Source: Gammaproteobacteria bacterium
Lineage (GTDB): Bacteria > Pseudomonadota > Gammaproteobacteria > GRL18
Length of the DNA stretch: 8,297 nucleotides
Direction: 5' to 3'
Assembly (NCBI GenBank): GCA_013139395.1
Contig: WTAX01000381.1
Location: 1 to 8,297, forward strand
Both the position numbers and the translations under genes were made by a program. Position 1 is the stretch's first letter. Each line of letters starts with the position of its first letter. The notes beneath the pieces are model-generated. The model worked only from the letters and a program-made list of their open reading frames with translations. It was not told where the DNA came from and made no database searches. Below, piece by piece: positions 5,918 through 8,297 of the stretch.

Positions 5918-5942
5918 TTATAAATTGTTTTTCCAACATACT

Positions 5943-5946
5943 AAGG
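5943..5946 (+). promoter_or_regulatory. Ribosome-binding site deciding the prmB GTG start
   Basis: AAGG at 5943-5946 lies eight bases before GTG 5955. The alternative TTG at 5925 has no such site, lies seven bases outside the inverted repeat and adds residues that have no counterpart in PrmB proteins. This supports the GTG start. Confidence 0.55.
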
Positions 5947-5954
5947 CCGTTATT

Positions 5955-6881
5955 GTGACAGAAATTATATACACCAGGGACTCATTGTCTGAATCATTAA
6001 AGACAATTACTGACTTTATTCGTTGGGGAGCGAGTATTTTTAAACAATCCAATCTTTTCTATGGCCATGGTAATACGACAGCTATTGATGAGGCGGCTTA
6101 TCTTGTCTTGCATACATTGAATCTAGAACCTGATACTCATTCTGTTTATTTTTCATCCAGACTGACTGACAATGAAAAACAAGCCCTGTTTGATATTTTA
6201 TTTCGACGTGCTAAAGAAAAAATTCCTGCCGCTTATCTGACCAATGAGTCCTGGTTTGCCGGTCTGTCTTTTTATGTAGATGAGCGTGTTTTAGTGCCAC
6301 GCTCACCTATAGCTGAACTGATTCAAAAACACTATAAACCCTGGGTTGATGCGGAAAATGTCGAAAATATCTTAGATCTGTGTACCGGCAGTGGTTGTAT
6401 TGCCATTGCTAATGCTTATTATTTTCCACATGCTAGTGTTGATGCTGTGGATATTTCAGAAGATGCACTGGATGTTGCCCTGCAAAACATTGAACGTCAT
6501 CATCTGGTTGATCAGGTTAATATTATTCAATCTGATTTATTCAACAATCTACAAGATAGAAAATACGATATTATTGTTTCCAATCCACCTTATGTCGATG
6601 CCGATGATTTAGCTAATATGCCTGTTGAGTTTCATTCAGAACCGAAAATTGGTCTGGAAGCAGGGGATGATGGACTTGAGCTGGTTATTCCTATGCTGGA
6701 ACAAGCATCAGAGCATTTAACTGATGGCGGTATCCTTATTGTGGAAGTAGGTAATAGTGACTATGCCTTACAGGAACGTTATCCTGATTTACCTTTTTAT
6801 TGGCTGGAATTTGAAAATGGTGGTCAGGGTGTTTTCTTATTAACAAAAGAACAATTGGATGATTATTTTAATGTTTCATAA
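5955..6881 (+). CDS. prmB: Ribosomal protein uL3 glutamine N5-methyltransferase
   Basis: PrmB uses S-adenosylmethionine to methylate a glutamine of ribosomal protein uL3 (L3) during large-subunit assembly. Starting at GTG 5955 the protein has 308 aa, close to the E. coli length of 310. An N-terminal helical substrate domain (FIRWGASIF, LFYGHGN, PAAYLTNESWF) precedes YVDERVLVPRSPI (107-119), the SAM-binding motif LDLCTGSGCIA (140-150), VDAVDIS (162-168), the catalytic NPPY (210-213) and the closing WLEFENGGQGVFLLTKEQL. YLTNxxWF and VPRSPI distinguish PrmB from the release-factor methyltransferase PrmC. The GTG start is supported by AAGG at 5943-5946. Directly upstream is the MITE-like element; in many gammaproteobacteria aroC follows prmB, but here a convergent sensor kinase ends 17 bp beyond the stop. 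No terminator is visible in that gap. Confidence 0.95.
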   Translation: MTEIIYTRDSLSESLKTITDFIRWGASIFKQSNLFYGHGNTTAIDEAAYLVLHTLNLEPDTHSVYFSSRLTDNEKQALFDILFRRAKEKIPAAYLTNESWFAGLSFYVDERVLVPRSPIAELIQKHYKPWVDAENVENILDLCTGSGCIAIANAYYFPHASVDAVDISEDALDVALQNIERHHLVDQVNIIQSDLFNNLQDRKYDIIVSNPPYVDADDLANMPVEFHSEPKIGLEAGDDGLELVIPMLEQASEHLTDGGILIVEVGNSDYALQERYPDLPFYWLEFENGGQGVFLLTKEQLDDYFNVS

Positions 6882-6898
6882 ATCACTTTTTGCTGGAT

Positions 6899-8296
6899 TT
6901 ATAGTGCAAAGTTAATAGTGATTTCCAGACCGCCTGTTTCAGCATCTGAAAATTTTATTGACCCTTCATAAACATCGACAATATCCTGCACAATTGCCAG
7001 ACCTACGCCATGTCCCGGCGTGAGTTCATCAGCACGAACACCGCGTTGGCTGATTTGATCTATCATATCGCGGGCAATTCCGGGGCCATTATCGGTAATA
7101 TGTATAAGCAGAGTATCTTCACTTGTTTTGATACTTAAATTGATTTTATCATTACACCATTTACAGGCGTTATCTAATATGTTTCCTAATATCTCCATAA
7201 AATCACCTTCATCAATTTTCAGTTGAATATCAGGCTCTAAATATAATTCAAAGTGTATATTTTTATCACGATAAATTTTTTTCATACTGTCAATCAGTGT
7301 ATGAACGATGGGTGTGAGCTGCAAGTATTGAATATGAGGTGATGGTGTGTTTGAGGCAGCTCTTTGCAGCTGGTACTCAATGATCGAATTCATACGGGCA
7401 ACGGCATCATTGATACTATTAATGTAGTTGTCAGGCTGTTCAGGATTGTAGGCTTGTCCTCTGATAATAGCTAAGGGTGTCTTAAGGCTGTGAGCCAGAT
7501 CGGCTAAGGCATTACGATAACGAAGTTGCTGCTGTCGCTCATATTGAATGAGTTGGTTGATATTGTGTGTCAGGGGGATTAATTCATCAGGATAGGTGTT
7601 TTTTAACAGCTCTTGCTCACCTTGCTCTACGGATTTGATTTCCTGTTCAACCTCTCTTAATGGCTTGAGTCCCCAGCGCAGAATAAGAAAAAGAGTGATA
7701 AAGAGTATTAATGACATGATGATCAAGTTTGTCCATAAACTGTATTGATAATTTGCTACTTTTTTGTTCAGCTGGCTTAAGTCGTTGCTGATATGATAGA
7801 TAAGTGGAAATTTTTCAGACGCCGGATCCCAAAAGATAGCAATACTCAGACTAATATAGGTTTTACCATTGGCCTCATATTGTTGAAAGACTTTCTTTCC
7901 ATGCTCGATTTTTCCCTTCGATAAAGGGATGACGGGTGGTAGTAGTTGTCCAATAGCTGGAGTAGACTGCCATAAGATAGTGCCGTCTGCCTGAGTAATG
8001 TAGCCTGACAATTGTGAATAAGTATTACTATTAATATCTTTGCTATTGGGAAGCGGTTTGTTGGTCAGTATTTGTGTGTTTGAGTATCGATTGGTAGGAA
8101 TAAATTCTCGATCAGCCATTAATAAATAAACCTGGCCTGTCAGGCTGTCTTCAAGTGCAGAATAGGCACTATGATAGAAGGTATTACTTAAGGTGATACC
8201 GATCAGCAGCATAAAGCTGGTGACAATACTAGTAGCCCCGACAATAATTCGACTATTAATAGAGGTCATTTTTAAATAAGAGCTTAGTTTTTTCAT
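6899..8296 (-). CDS. PhoQ-like sensor histidine kinase
   Basis: A 465-aa inner-membrane two-component sensor. It has TM1 at about 17-39, a periplasmic domain at about 40-186, TM2 at about 187-207 and a HAMP region at about 208-255. The dimerisation/phosphoacceptor segment ALADLAHSLKTPLAII carries H269, followed by the N-box GNILDNACKW (371-380), G1 DNGPGI (402-407) and G2 GHGVGLAIV (428-436). The AHSLKTPLA and NILDNACKWC wording is characteristic of the PhoQ branch. The periplasmic domain has no run of acidic residues like the Mg2+/peptide-sensing patch of enteric PhoQ, so its signal may differ. All catalytic motifs are intact. ATG 8294-8296 lies one base from the window edge, so a further upstream start and the ribosome site cannot be judged. 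The response-regulator gene is presumably to the right. Symbol left blank because the signal and partner are unknown. Confidence 0.87.
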   Translation of the reverse strand: MKKLSSYLKMTSINSRIIVGATSIVTSFMLLIGITLSNTFYHSAYSALEDSLTGQVYLLMADREFIPTNRYSNTQILTNKPLPNSKDINSNTYSQLSGYITQADGTILWQSTPAIGQLLPPVIPLSKGKIEHGKKVFQQYEANGKTYISLSIAIFWDPASEKFPLIYHISNDLSQLNKKVANYQYSLWTNLIIMSLILFITLFLILRWGLKPLREVEQEIKSVEQGEQELLKNTYPDELIPLTHNINQLIQYERQQQLRYRNALADLAHSLKTPLAIIRGQAYNPEQPDNYINSINDAVARMNSIIEYQLQRAASNTPSPHIQYLQLTPIVHTLIDSMKKIYRDKNIHFELYLEPDIQLKIDEGDFMEILGNILDNACKWCNDKINLSIKTSEDTLLIHITDNGPGIARDMIDQISQRGVRADELTPGHGVGLAIVQDIVDVYEGSIKFSDAETGGLEITINFAL

Positions 8297-8297
8297 A

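Noticed and set aside
5925..5954. N-terminal extension of prmB from TTG 5925
   Set aside because: No ribosome site, abuts the mobile element, and adds residues absent from PrmB; GTG 5955 has AAGG at the right distance and gives the normal length.
6880..6924. AAATCACT/AGTGATTT inverted repeat between prmB and the kinase as a bidirectional terminator
   Set aside because: Short stem, 29-nt loop, and mostly inside the kinase coding sequence; no T-tract in either direction.

Overview
This 8.3-kb window looks like ordinary chromosomal DNA of an A+T-rich gammaproteobacterium. The evidence is the gene content: the holB-pilZ-tatD series, a PilZ protein ending in the RPTHTM tail typical of gammaproteobacterial type IV pilus PilZ, PrmB, and a PhoQ-like histidine kinase. 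The pilus and flagellar-export genes suggest a cell with type IV pili and probably flagella. The genus cannot be read from the sequence.

Layout. 1-112: the 3' end of a YebC/PmpR-family gene. 113-328: an intergenic stretch with a palindromic REP-like element (183-258). 329-2761 (+ strand): holB (clamp loader delta'), pilZ and a tatD/ycfH-type metal-dependent hydrolase. In many gammaproteobacteria tmk sits directly before holB; here yebC and the repeat are there instead. 2736-4737 (- strand): a FliK-like hook-length-control protein followed one base later by a small FlhB C-terminal-domain protein (FlhX type). The latter's 3' end overlaps that of tatD by 26 bp. 4738-4848: a 111-bp divergent intergenic region. 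4849-5679 (+ strand): a membrane protein with an N-terminal GYF_2-like domain, one transmembrane helix and a C-terminal pentapeptide-repeat domain. 5680-5954: a 171-bp MITE-like element that appears to be two nested hairpin elements. 5955-6881 (+ strand): prmB, starting at GTG. 6899-8296 (- strand): a PhoQ-like sensor kinase, convergent with prmB; its regulator is presumably beyond the right edge.

How the genes relate. holB, pilZ and tatD share an orientation and a commonly conserved order, but act in replication, pilus assembly and nucleic-acid or quality-control hydrolysis respectively. The FliK-like/FlhX pair is probably functional as a unit, because hook-length proteins act on the FlhB C-terminal domain. 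No defence system, CRISPR array, RNA gene or complete transposase gene was seen. The points of most interest are the nested hairpin element before prmB, the palindrome before holB, a 14-bp duplication that doubles the tatD start codon, and the GYF_2-TM-pentapeptide protein.
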